From NCBI GenBank assembly GCA_024275215.1, contig JAJRZO010000058.1:1-14292 (forward strand): a stretch of 14,292 nucleotides of DNA, given 5' to 3'. The stretch comes from Candidatus Zixiibacteriota bacterium. Lineage in GTDB: Bacteria > Zixibacteria > MSB-5A5 > JAABVY01 > JAHJOQ01. The notes below the pieces were generated by a model. That model was given only the letters and a program-made list of their open reading frames with translations. It was not told where the DNA came from and did no database searches. Each line of letters opens with the position of its first letter. Within the stretch, counting starts at the first letter, position 1. Position numbers and translations under genes: made by a program. Shown here piece by piece: positions 8,345 to 14,292 of the stretch.

Positions 8345-8418
8345 TGCGCCATCAGGGAATCGAACCCCGGACCCGCTGATTAAGAGTCAGCTGCTCTGCC
8401 TAGCTGAGCTAATGGCGC
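8345..8418 (-). tRNA. tRNA-Lys (anticodon CUU)
   Basis: The 74-base minus-strand gene folds fully. It has a seven-base acceptor stem (GCGCCAT/ATGGCGC), TA at positions 8-9, a GCTC/GAGC D stem, anticodon stem GCTGA/TCAGC with loop CTCTTAA (anticodon CTT), a T arm with TTCGATT loop, and discriminator A. No CCA is encoded; a run of six T follows directly on the RNA strand and may help termination. It is the second gene of a two-tRNA transcript. Confidence 0.96.
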
Positions 8419-8435
8419 ATTCGATACTTCTATAT

Positions 8436-8455
8436 CAGCAACTCATGAGTTGCTG
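8436..8455. repeat. perfect 20-base palindrome between the two tRNA genes
   Basis: The half-site CAGCAACTCA is followed by its exact complement TGAGTTGCTG. In RNA it would form an eight-base stem with a CAUG tetraloop, in the 44-base spacer of the tRNA-Lys precursor. It could act as a processing signal (for example for RNase III or E) or attenuate transcription between the two genes. There is no T-run behind it, so it is not a standard terminator. Confidence 0.6.
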
Positions 8456-8462
8456 TATAAAG

Positions 8463-8534
8463 TGAGGGTGGAAGGGCTCGAACCTTCGGCCCTCTGCTTA
8501 AAAGGCAGATGCTCTACCACTGAGCTACACCCCC
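8463..8534 (-). tRNA. tRNA-Lys (anticodon UUU)
   Basis: The 72-base minus-strand gene folds fully. The acceptor stem is GGGGGTG/CACCCTC with one G-U pair, followed by TA at 8-9, a GCTC/GAGC D stem, anticodon stem TCTGC/GCAGA with loop CTTTTAA (anticodon TTT), T stem GAAGG/CCTTC with TTCGAGC loop, and discriminator A. No CCA is encoded. It is the first gene after the promoter at 8547-8574; tRNA-Lys(CUU) follows after 44 bases. Together the pair reads both lysine codons. Confidence 0.96.
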
Positions 8535-8546
8535 ACAGCGTCCGCA

Positions 8547-8574
8547 AATATATACTAAATGTTTGGTTTGTCAA
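8547..8574 (-). promoter_or_regulatory. sigma70-type promoter of the tRNA-Lys pair
   Basis: The minus strand shows a perfect -35 TTGACA (8574-8569), a 16-base spacer and a -10 box TATATT (8552-8547). The predicted transcription start near 8540 lies about six bases before the mature end of tRNA-Lys(UUU), as expected for a stable-RNA promoter. Confidence 0.7.
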
Positions 8575-8622
8575 ATGAGTTGACGGAAAAATGTGACGCA
8601 AATTGTAGTTTAATGTTCGTAA

Positions 8623-8802
8623 GTCAAACCCACTTGGGTTTGACGCTTTCACTGATGGAAATATTCCCATTGTCAAGCCCCGCAGGTCGAAAATCCTGCA
8701 CTTTCGACGTTTTTCTTTTTTGTCGAAACCACAGGGTTTTGACCTGCTCAACTACTCAACTGATGGATATGTTCTCATTGTCAAGCCCCGAGTGGGCTTG
8801 AC
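8623..8802. repeat. cluster of GTCAA.../...TTGAC hairpin repeats
   Basis: Four stem-loops with related arms lie within 180 bases. They are 8623-8644 (GTCAAACCC / GGGTTTGAC), 8686-8708 (GTCGAAA / TTTCGAC), 8722-8743 (GTCGAAACC / GGTTTTGAC, one G-T pair) and 8780-8802 (GTCAAGCCC / GGGCTTGAC). A 32-base direct repeat starting ACTGATGG and ending TGTCAAGCCCCG occurs at 8651-8682 and 8759-8790 with three mismatches, a period of 108 bases. Reading frames across this stretch (for example 8559-8801) lack ribosome binding sites and are not called. The last hairpin sits just after the stop of the HAD gene but has no T-run. Confidence 0.75.
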
Positions 8803-8808
8803 CTACAG

Positions 8809-9465
8809 CTACAATCCGGATCCGTTCAGGATTGCGGGAAGTTGCGTCATATCTGAAATAATAGCGTGTGGATTGTATTCGGCGAACTCTTCTTCGCATG
8901 TAACCCCTGATAACACAGCAATAAACCGCACTCCGGCGCCTATTGCTGCTCCGGCGTCCGCAAGACTATCACCGACAAAGATCGTGTTCTCCGGAGTGAC
9001 AGAGAGTTTTCTCATCGCAGTTACAATGCCTTCGGGATGAGGCTTTGTGTGTGTTACATCGTCGCCCCCGATAATCACATCGGCTGGAGAAGGTATCGAA
9101 TTCCTTTCCAGTATTTCCTCGATCCTGTAACGATATTTGGTTGTCACAATTCCTGTACGATAGCCTGCCATACGTAAATCGCGAACGATATCCAGCGCCG
9201 ATGGAATCAGTACAGTCATATCTGTCATGACAGCATCAGCTCTTGCCACAAACAATTTGAGAAATTTCTCGGCTTTCTCTATGGATTCATCACCGGTCAG
9301 TAAATTGTATGTCACCTGCAGAGATTTACCGATCGTTCGTCTGATTGCATCACTTTCCGCTTTTTCATGTCCCAGTTCCTGGAGGGCATGATTGACACAT
9401 GCGATAACAGCCCGCGAGGAATCGACAAGTGTATAATCAAAATCGAAGAGCACTGCTTTGGACAT
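8809..9465 (-). CDS. HAD-superfamily phosphatase, phosphoglycolate phosphatase-like
   Basis: The 218-residue cytoplasmic protein has all four HAD motifs. Motif I is FDFDYTLVDS, with nucleophile Asp8 and acid/base Asp10. Motif II is Thr108/109 in GIVTTK, motif III is Lys141 in HTKPHPEG, and motif IV is GDSLAD (Asp166, Asp170). The helical C1-type cap lies between motifs I and II (~15-85). Length and motif spacing fit the Gph/PpaX group, which hydrolyse 2-phosphoglycolate, pyrophosphate or nucleotide monophosphates; the true substrate is not readable from sequence. ATG 9465 is preceded by AAGGA (9476-9472) at a six-base spacing. A weak promoter candidate lies upstream (TTGACT 9537-9532, 17 bases, TAGCTT 9514-9509). 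Otherwise it could be read through from the beta-helix gene, 194 bases upstream on the same strand. Confidence 0.9.
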   Translation of the reverse strand: MSKAVLFDFDYTLVDSSRAVIACVNHALQELGHEKAESDAIRRTIGKSLQVTYNLLTGDESIEKAEKFLKLFVARADAVMTDMTVLIPSALDIVRDLRMAGYRTGIVTTKYRYRIEEILERNSIPSPADVIIGGDDVTHTKPHPEGIVTAMRKLSVTPENTIFVGDSLADAGAAIGAGVRFIAVLSGVTCEEEFAEYNPHAIISDMTQLPAILNGSGL

Positions 9466-9659
9466 CCGAAATCCTTCCGCAAAGTTGCTGTCCTAATCAA
9501 TCGGATGCAAGCTATTCAGACTGTGCGCTGTAGTCAATGGATATATCGCATCGCAGTGACTCTGCCCGTATTCAACTACCAGAACTGAATAAATATGTTA
9601 TCGCCCCCTGCCCATAAAACTGATATACAATGCTATTTATTACCTGCTGTTGCATTATC

Positions 9660-11591
9660 TCAGCACTCCGGCACGCCATTCCCGTCGGGGTCGCACGGCG
9701 CAGGTCCGCCGCCGAAGATATAGCTGATCAGATACACCACATCGTCAATATCAACACCACCCTGACAGTTTGCGTTGCCCGACTCAAGTGGATCGGGCGC
9801 CGGTCCACCTGTGAAAATGTACTGTATGAGATACACAGCATCGTCAATATCAACTGCTTCACTTTGATCAACATCGCCACAAATGAACGTGGAAATAATA
9901 ATATCCTCTGCGCCACAGTCTGTATACGCTGGAACTACGGCAGTCCCCCAGGATCTCGTCGCAAAAATGAACTCTCCGGCAGGCATGACAAATGATGAGT
10001 CGAAATCGACAATTATCTCTGCATTGTCATCGAGTATCCGGAACCACAGCGTTGCAAAAACCCCGTCTTCCTGCGGTTCGAGATAATCAGGCAGTTGAGG
10101 ATTCCTGTAGCACATTACAAGAACCATGTTACTGTCAGATACAGGCCATACATAATCGGAATCTGACGGGGTCGTCGCAACAACATCCCAACCTTGGGGT
10201 ATGATGCTGCCGGACATGTCGAGGGAGTAGAATTCGATCAAATCTGAATCGTAGCGGAACCCAAGCGAAAGCGCCGTCAGCGCTGAATCGTTGGTGATGT
10301 AAATGGGTAAAGGGATGAATTCGAGTTCTCCCGCCCAGGCTTCGACAGGGCAACCGAGTCTGACTTCGTTACTTCCAGTCGGCAAATAGCACGGATCGTG
10401 CGGTTCACAAATGTCAACTGCCATGCCATAAGTAAAATACTCAATGTAAAGTGCGAGATCAGCAGCATTCACACTTCCACACAGATCGACATCGGAGTTT
10501 TCCGGTGGCGCAATCGGGTATGCCTGCCCGGATACATAGCGTATCAGTTGCACAAGATCAGTGATGGAATATACAAGACCATCACCGTTGACATCGCTAC
10601 AGATTATTTCAGAACAACCGATATCTTCGGAACCCATCAGCACACCACAGGGATTGTTATCCGGCGCGACTGGCGAACTGCTGTGGATAGTATAGTTTCC
10701 AAGGCTCCTGTCACAGAACAAGGGTGGCAGAGAGATATTGCCATTCGGGTCTCCGGGATATGCGGGGACATTTGAGAAATCCATCGACTCGTTGCCATAT
10801 ACATTATTGCAGCTATACTCAAACGGTGTATCCGGAAAAAGTCTGTGTATTCCAATTTCGCTGTTGTATGCCACTATACAATTCGATATTTCTCTGAGTG
10901 GTTCCCGTTTCGGTGCCGTTTTGGGTGGTTCACCGTTAATGAATATACCATCGCCTGCATTGTCAACAAATGTGCAATTCGCAACGATCACATCGCCGGG
11001 CGACGCGAGTACCAGACCTGACAATCCGTTACCTGCAACAAGACAGCCGGTCATTACGATGCCTGAGTCCAACCATAAGATATCAGACATCACGATGCCA
11101 TATAGAGTATTGTTAGTTATCTCGCAATCCTCAATAATAGGGTTGGAATTGTGCCCTTGTATCATGATTCCACTATCGTCATTTCCCGTGATGATGCAGT
11201 TTCTAATCATTGGAGAAGATCCATAAATATATATTGCTCCATTTTCATCAGAGAATGAGTTTGTGATTGTGAAACCATCGATAATCGCGTTTAGATCTTC
11301 CCCTTCATGGATGTAGAACGCCCAATGCGCATTCATGGGACCGGCCTCACAATCAATGGTAGTGAATTCAGCACCGTTTTCCGACATCAGCACAATGCTC
11401 TTCCCACCGAAGCTAATGTCACGATTGCCGTCGCCGGTGTAGATTCCATCAGCGACAAGTACAGTGTCGCCTGACTGAGCGCTGTTGATTCCGGCCTGGA
11501 TCGTCGCAAAATCAGATGGTATCTGAATGGTCGTGGCCTGACAAACCTGCACGGCCACAACCAAGCAAATGAGTACAATTGCCTTTCTCAT
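9660..11591 (-). CDS. secreted right-handed beta-helix protein with dockerin-like, cohesin-like and dockerin modules
   Basis: The protein has 643 residues. Residues 1-19 are a signal peptide (MRKAIVLICLVVAVQVCQA). Residues ~20-325 form a parallel beta-helix of the DUF1565/NosD type, opening IPSDFATIQAGINSAQSGDTVLVADG and continuing with short repeats such as NCIITGNDDSGI, DCEITNNTLYGI and NCTFVDNAGDGI. Residues ~331-388 are a first, degenerate dockerin-like pair (DVNGDGLVYSITD; DVDLCGSVNAAD). Residues ~408-555 look cohesin-like (IPLPIYITNDSALTALSLGF, then YDSDLIEFYSL). Residues ~571-632 are a canonical dockerin pair (DVDQSEAVDIDD ... YIFTGGPAPDP; NANCQGGVDIDD ... YIFGGGPAPC). Its tail closely matches that of the protease at 183-3920. 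Start ATG 11591 has AAGGAG six bases upstream and a promoter at 11633-11660. Beta-helix proteins of this kind often bind or cleave polysaccharides, but I see no catalytic motif. A structural or adhesive role is equally possible. Confidence 0.88.
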   Translation of the reverse strand: MRKAIVLICLVVAVQVCQATTIQIPSDFATIQAGINSAQSGDTVLVADGIYTGDGNRDISFGGKSIVLMSENGAEFTTIDCEAGPMNAHWAFYIHEGEDLNAIIDGFTITNSFSDENGAIYIYGSSPMIRNCIITGNDDSGIMIQGHNSNPIIEDCEITNNTLYGIVMSDILWLDSGIVMTGCLVAGNGLSGLVLASPGDVIVANCTFVDNAGDGIFINGEPPKTAPKREPLREISNCIVAYNSEIGIHRLFPDTPFEYSCNNVYGNESMDFSNVPAYPGDPNGNISLPPLFCDRSLGNYTIHSSSPVAPDNNPCGVLMGSEDIGCSEIICSDVNGDGLVYSITDLVQLIRYVSGQAYPIAPPENSDVDLCGSVNAADLALYIEYFTYGMAVDICEPHDPCYLPTGSNEVRLGCPVEAWAGELEFIPLPIYITNDSALTALSLGFRYDSDLIEFYSLDMSGSIIPQGWDVVATTPSDSDYVWPVSDSNMVLVMCYRNPQLPDYLEPQEDGVFATLWFRILDDNAEIIVDFDSSFVMPAGEFIFATRSWGTAVVPAYTDCGAEDIIISTFICGDVDQSEAVDIDDAVYLIQYIFTGGPAPDPLESGNANCQGGVDIDDVVYLISYIFGGGPAPCDPDGNGVPEC

Positions 11592-11632
11592 TATGTTCTC
11601 CTTTTAGTAGAATCAATGAAGAATCTAAAAGG

Positions 11633-11660
11633 AAGATACACAATCTCTTATTTTCGTCAA
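11633..11660 (-). promoter_or_regulatory. sigma70-type promoter of the beta-helix gene
   Basis: The minus strand has TTGACG (11660-11655), a 16-base spacer and TATCTT (11638-11633). The predicted leader is about 35 bases and contains the AAGGAG ribosome binding site. Five of six -35 bases and four of six -10 bases match consensus. Confidence 0.5.
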
Positions 11661-11670
11661 GTGCCAAAAT

Positions 11671-11699
11671 TGCCGGACTTGATCCGGCATCCAGTTCAG
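11671..11699. repeat. REP-like palindromic repeat, copy 2
   Basis: The core GCCGGACTTGATCCGGC (11672-11688) is identical to that at 4170-4186. Over the full 29-base unit only two bases differ, both purine transitions in the tail after the palindrome. This copy lies 11 bases upstream of the -35 box of the beta-helix promoter. Confidence 0.75.
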
Positions 11700-11790
11700 G
11701 ATTCGAGGGCTGGGTACTGGCATCTGCCAAAATGACAGAAACAACAGTTCCTGTCTCTTGGAACATTAACAGCTTGATTCGAGTCGAATT

Positions 11791-11816
11791 ATAACAAACC
11801 CAATAGTATAATTGGG
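11791..11816 (-). terminator. possible weak terminator of the oligoendopeptidase gene
   Basis: On the minus strand CCCAAT and ATTGGG (11816-11811 and 11804-11799) form a six-base stem with a six-base loop, followed by TTTGTTAT. The stem is short, the U-tract is interrupted, and it lies about 90 bases after the stop codon, so this is tentative. Confidence 0.3.
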
Positions 11817-11902
11817 GAAAGTTCCGGTTTGTTGTCTGTTTAATTATTGTTGAGCAGAACCTGAAACGAAGCTGTTCTGTTGTCAACAGCCTGCGTTCCT
11901 GC

Positions 11903-13726
11903 CTAAATATTCCTCTCAACCAATTCCACAAACGGTTCGACATCCGCCAGCATGCGGTCGACCGCAGTTGTCCAGAAATCATCTTTGGTCAAATCGACTC
12001 CGAGATGCTTCTGCGCCAAATCCTCGGTTGTCATCGAACCGGTATCATGCAACAGCGCGCGGTATTTCTCGAAGAAATCTTTGCCCTCAGTCTTTGCCCG
12101 ATCATAAACCCCGCCCGCGAACAAAAATCCGAATGTGTACGGGAAATTGTAGAACGGTAAACCGGTCAGGAAGAAATGCAATTTCGACGCCCAGAATAAC
12201 GGATGATAACCATCTTTATCAAGCGTATCTCCAAAAGCTTTCTTCTGTGCATCGACCATGATTTCATCAAGCCGTTTGCGAGGTACGACACCATTCTTCC
12301 GTTCAGTATAGAAAGTCTTATCAAAAATGAATCTCGCATGCAAATTGCAAAACATAATATGTGTCCGTTGCAACTTCTGATCGAGCAGCATCAATTTCTG
12401 ATCCGAATCGCTCGCTTCGCTGAATGCCGCATCGGTCACAAGCAACTCGTTAAATATCGACGCCGTTTCAGCGAGATTCGCAGGATACTCAGCGGCAAAA
12501 GTCGGAAGGTCCTTCAGCACCCAACTGTGCCAGGCATGTCCAAGCTCATGCGCCAGAGTCATCATATCGCCAAATGTATCGAGATATGTCATGAATATGC
12601 GACTCTCTTTGACAGGTCCGAATCCGGTGCAAAATCCACCGCCAGCCTTGCCGGGACGGTTTTCAGCCTCGATCCATCTCTTTTCGAACGCCATCTGCGA
12701 GAATTCCGCCATCTCGCCTGAGAATCCTCCGAGATGTTTGACGATAAACTTCTTCGCCTCATCCCAACTCATCTTCTGGTCAGATTTTCCGACAGGCGCT
12801 GATTGATCGTACCAGCAAAACTTATCGATCCCGAGCAGCTTCTTTTTTGTTTCGATATATCTCTCCAGCCGATGGACACTTTCAGATACCGCATTCCACA
12901 TAGCATCGACAGTCTCTTCTCCCAACCGCCCCATGGCAAGCGGCTCGTACAATATGGAATCCCACTTTCGATTCCTGTAGAGGGAAAGCCTGAATCCTGC
13001 AAGCGAGTTCAGAGCCATTGCGGCATATTCGGCTCTCGTTTCCCATGCCGCTTCGAGTTTCTCGAAAGCCTGCTTTCTGATCGATCTATCGGAACTATCC
13101 ATCTTGCTTGCGAGCTGCCCAAGAGAGATTTTAGTTGTCTTTCCATCCTCCGTAAAATCGACTCTAAGATCACCGGCCATTTTGTCATACAGCCTGTTCC
13201 AGGCATGGTAACCACTCACAGCCAGTTCATTCGCGAATGCCTCGAATTCCTCAGGCATTTTCTTTCGTGCATTGATCCGAAGTTCGTTCAGAGAAAAACG
13301 AATCGGGATAAGATCGGGATCATCGAGGAATTCATCCCATGCCACATCATCCTGTCTGCGTGCGAATGATTCGATTCGAGTCTGCAGCTTGAACCAGTCG
13401 GATATGAGTACATCGACCTCCTGCTTAATCTGCAGTGCAGGCATATCATCGACATCCTGTGCAGTCAGGCATTCCGCGAATGAAGAAACAAGCTCGATAT
13501 CCGTCACAAGTCGCTGGTACTCCAAAATGGCTGACTTGCATTCATCGCGATTGGATGGTTCCAGTTTGTCGGGCAGTTGTGCGAACTGCTCATCGGCAGC
13601 CGCAAGATCCTTCTTTAGTTTCGCGCGAAAATCTGAGAGTTCCTTCGAGCCGGAACCTCCCGGAAATATCGAATCGAGGTCCCATCGCATATTGAAAGTG
13701 GCGGTCCCGGAAGTGTCAGAATTCAT
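11903..13726 (-). CDS. pepF: oligoendopeptidase F, M3-family zinc metallopeptidase
   Basis: The 607-residue cytoplasmic peptidase has no signal peptide and fits the usual length (~600) of the PepF/M3 family. The zinc site is HELGHAWH, with ligands His393 and His397 and catalytic Glu394. The third ligand is Glu420 in LAETASIFNE. An N-terminal helical region (~1-200) is followed by the mainly helical M3 catalytic domain, ending with the typical LPFYNFPYTFGFLFA segment. Such enzymes cleave oligopeptides of roughly 7 to 20 residues and take part in intracellular peptide turnover. I chose ATG 13726 because AGGGAG lies six bases upstream. The longer frame to 13792 would begin inside the -35 box of the promoter at 13769-13797. 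It is divergent from the receiver-domain gene at 13957. Confidence 0.95.
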   Translation of the reverse strand: MNSDTSGTATFNMRWDLDSIFPGGSGSKELSDFRAKLKKDLAAADEQFAQLPDKLEPSNRDECKSAILEYQRLVTDIELVSSFAECLTAQDVDDMPALQIKQEVDVLISDWFKLQTRIESFARRQDDVAWDEFLDDPDLIPIRFSLNELRINARKKMPEEFEAFANELAVSGYHAWNRLYDKMAGDLRVDFTEDGKTTKISLGQLASKMDSSDRSIRKQAFEKLEAAWETRAEYAAMALNSLAGFRLSLYRNRKWDSILYEPLAMGRLGEETVDAMWNAVSESVHRLERYIETKKKLLGIDKFCWYDQSAPVGKSDQKMSWDEAKKFIVKHLGGFSGEMAEFSQMAFEKRWIEAENRPGKAGGGFCTGFGPVKESRIFMTYLDTFGDMMTLAHELGHAWHSWVLKDLPTFAAEYPANLAETASIFNELLVTDAAFSEASDSDQKLMLLDQKLQRTHIMFCNLHARFIFDKTFYTERKNGVVPRKRLDEIMVDAQKKAFGDTLDKDGYHPLFWASKLHFFLTGLPFYNFPYTFGFLFAGGVYDRAKTEGKDFFEKYRALLHDTGSMTTEDLAQKHLGVDLTKDDFWTTAVDRMLADVEPFVELVERNI

Positions 13727-13768
13727 GGTTGTCTCCCTGGTCAATTCACAAAATGACAATTTCATGAG

Positions 13769-13797
13769 TATATAACATACGGAGCACAGCAATTCAA
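13769..13797 (-). promoter_or_regulatory. sigma70-type promoter of the oligoendopeptidase gene
   Basis: The minus strand shows TTGAAT (13797-13792), a 17-base spacer and TATATA (13774-13769). Transcription would start near 13762, giving a leader of about 35 bases. This supports translation from ATG 13726. Confidence 0.6.
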
Positions 13798-13956
13798 GCC
13801 GTTACTTCTTTTCACGCGATCAAGGTCATTTTTTGCACAGGTTTGCGAGATATGCTAAGCGAGTATCGTCTCATTCCGATACACTAACCAGTGTTCAAAC
13901 CGTCCTGACACGGTATCGAGACTTCGGATCAGCGCACACAAGGGAAGGAACCGGCT

Positions 13957-14292
13957 ATGGGTATTCAGCGCTTATTGTTTGCTGACAGTAAGATCGAGAA
14001 TTCAAAAGATATTGAAGAGGCATTTGCAGCATCCGGAAATGAATGGCAGGTTACTTTTGCTGCCACGGCTGCACAAGCTCTCTCCGAACTAAAAGAAAAC
14101 ACCTATAATGCAATTGTAAGCGAACTGAGTCTGCCGGACATGAACGCAAAGGAATTCATGGAACAGGCATCTGCAGTTTCTCCCGGCTCCGTCCGTTTTA
14201 TGCTGTCAGGTGGCGATAACAAAGAACTTGGTTTCAAGTTATCCGGACTTGTTCATCAATTCGTACCTAAGGCGTGTAAACCTGAAATGCTG
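13957..14292 (+). CDS. receiver-domain regulator, N-terminal part, with atypical phosphoacceptor site
   Basis: The 112 codons present run off the right edge and cover most of a CheY-like receiver domain. Start ATG 13957 has AAGGAA six bases upstream. The order of elements fits the fold: LLFADS (strand 1; the usual Asp-Asp pair is reduced to Asp10), FAASGNEWQVTFAATAAQAL, YNAIVSELSLPDMNAKEFM (strand 3), VRFMLSGG (strand 4, Ser84) and HQFVPKACKPEML (Lys105). The residue at the phosphoacceptor position is Glu56 instead of Asp. The phrases LSGG and HQFVPKACKPEML recall receivers fused to HDOD or HD-GYP output domains, so the missing part may be HDOD; this is from family memory. The gene is divergent from the peptidase, with a 230-base shared upstream region holding GTATCG motifs at 13863-13868 and 13913-13918 and CGATAC at 13877-13882. 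Confidence 0.8.
   Translation, partial: MGIQRLLFADSKIENSKDIEEAFAASGNEWQVTFAATAAQALSELKENTYNAIVSELSLPDMNAKEFMEQASAVSPGSVRFMLSGGDNKELGFKLSGLVHQFVPKACKPEML

Larger units (their letters stand above)
11592..11902. other. gene-free stretch upstream of the beta-helix gene
   Basis: This 311-base gap lies between two minus-strand genes. It holds the beta-helix ribosome binding site and promoter (11633-11660), a REP-like palindrome (11671-11699) directly upstream of that promoter, and a weak hairpin that may end the peptidase transcript (11791-11816). I see no coding sequence; overlapping frames here lack start signals. Confidence 0.55.

Noticed and set aside
8780..8802. Rho-independent terminator of the HAD gene
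   Set aside because: The stem is good, but the minus strand continues AATGAGAAC with no U-tract. It is better explained as a member of the hairpin repeat cluster.
8559..9040. Overlapping plus-strand frames (8559-8801 and 8720-9040)
   Set aside because: They cross the hairpin repeats and the antisense of the HAD gene, and no start signal precedes them.
13727..13792. N-terminal extension of the oligoendopeptidase to an ATG at 13792
   Set aside because: It would begin inside the -35 box of a good promoter, and the AGGGAG ribosome binding site favours ATG 13726.
13824..13836. A sigma54-like GG...GC pair upstream of the receiver gene
   Set aside because: The GG and GC dinucleotides are separated by nine bases where ten are needed, and the rest of the consensus is poor.

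Overview
The window looks like a chromosomal segment of an uncultured, FCB-like bacterium. The Zixibacteria and related candidate phyla are my best guess, made from memory and not from a search. The reasons are large secreted proteins ending in paired dockerin-type EF-hand repeats (GDxNxD...VDxDDxVxLxxYIFxGGxxP), moderate base composition, small operons separated by hairpin-rich repeats, and tRNA genes without an encoded CCA. I see no phage, transposase, CRISPR array or plasmid gene.

Left part (1-4560): a minus-strand operon starts at a strong sigma70-type promoter (4005-4032). It encodes a 1245-residue secreted subtilisin-like protease with a C-terminal dockerin pair. A second secreted protein follows, cut by the window edge. 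Its Shine-Dalgarno sequence overlaps the protease stop codon, and the best-placed start codon is ATA rather than ATG. The gene-free stretch upstream holds a REP-like palindrome and an unusual nested inverted-repeat element.

Middle part (4561-8808): two plus-strand genes encode a membrane glycosyltransferase of the ArnT/PMT_2 type and a large conserved hypothetical protein. The latter has nitronate-monooxygenase-like TIM-barrel motifs and a cysteine-rich C-terminal third. Two minus-strand tRNA-Lys genes (UUU then CUU) share a strong promoter. A cluster of GTCAA.../...TTGAC hairpins lies beyond them.

Right part (8809-14292): minus-strand genes encode a HAD phosphatase of the phosphoglycolate phosphatase type, a secreted beta-helix protein and an M3-family oligoendopeptidase F. 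The beta-helix protein carries dockerin-like, cohesin-like and dockerin modules. At the right edge, divergent from the peptidase, begins a plus-strand receiver-domain protein. It is probably the N-terminus of a REC-HDOD type regulator, and its phosphoacceptor Asp appears to be replaced by Glu.

The clearest common theme is the secreted dockerin/cohesin inventory: a protease and a beta-helix protein carry nearly the same C-terminal tail, and the second also has a cohesin-like module. This could allow calcium-dependent assembly at the cell surface, but that is inference. The other genes look like ordinary housekeeping or envelope functions with no obvious link to it.
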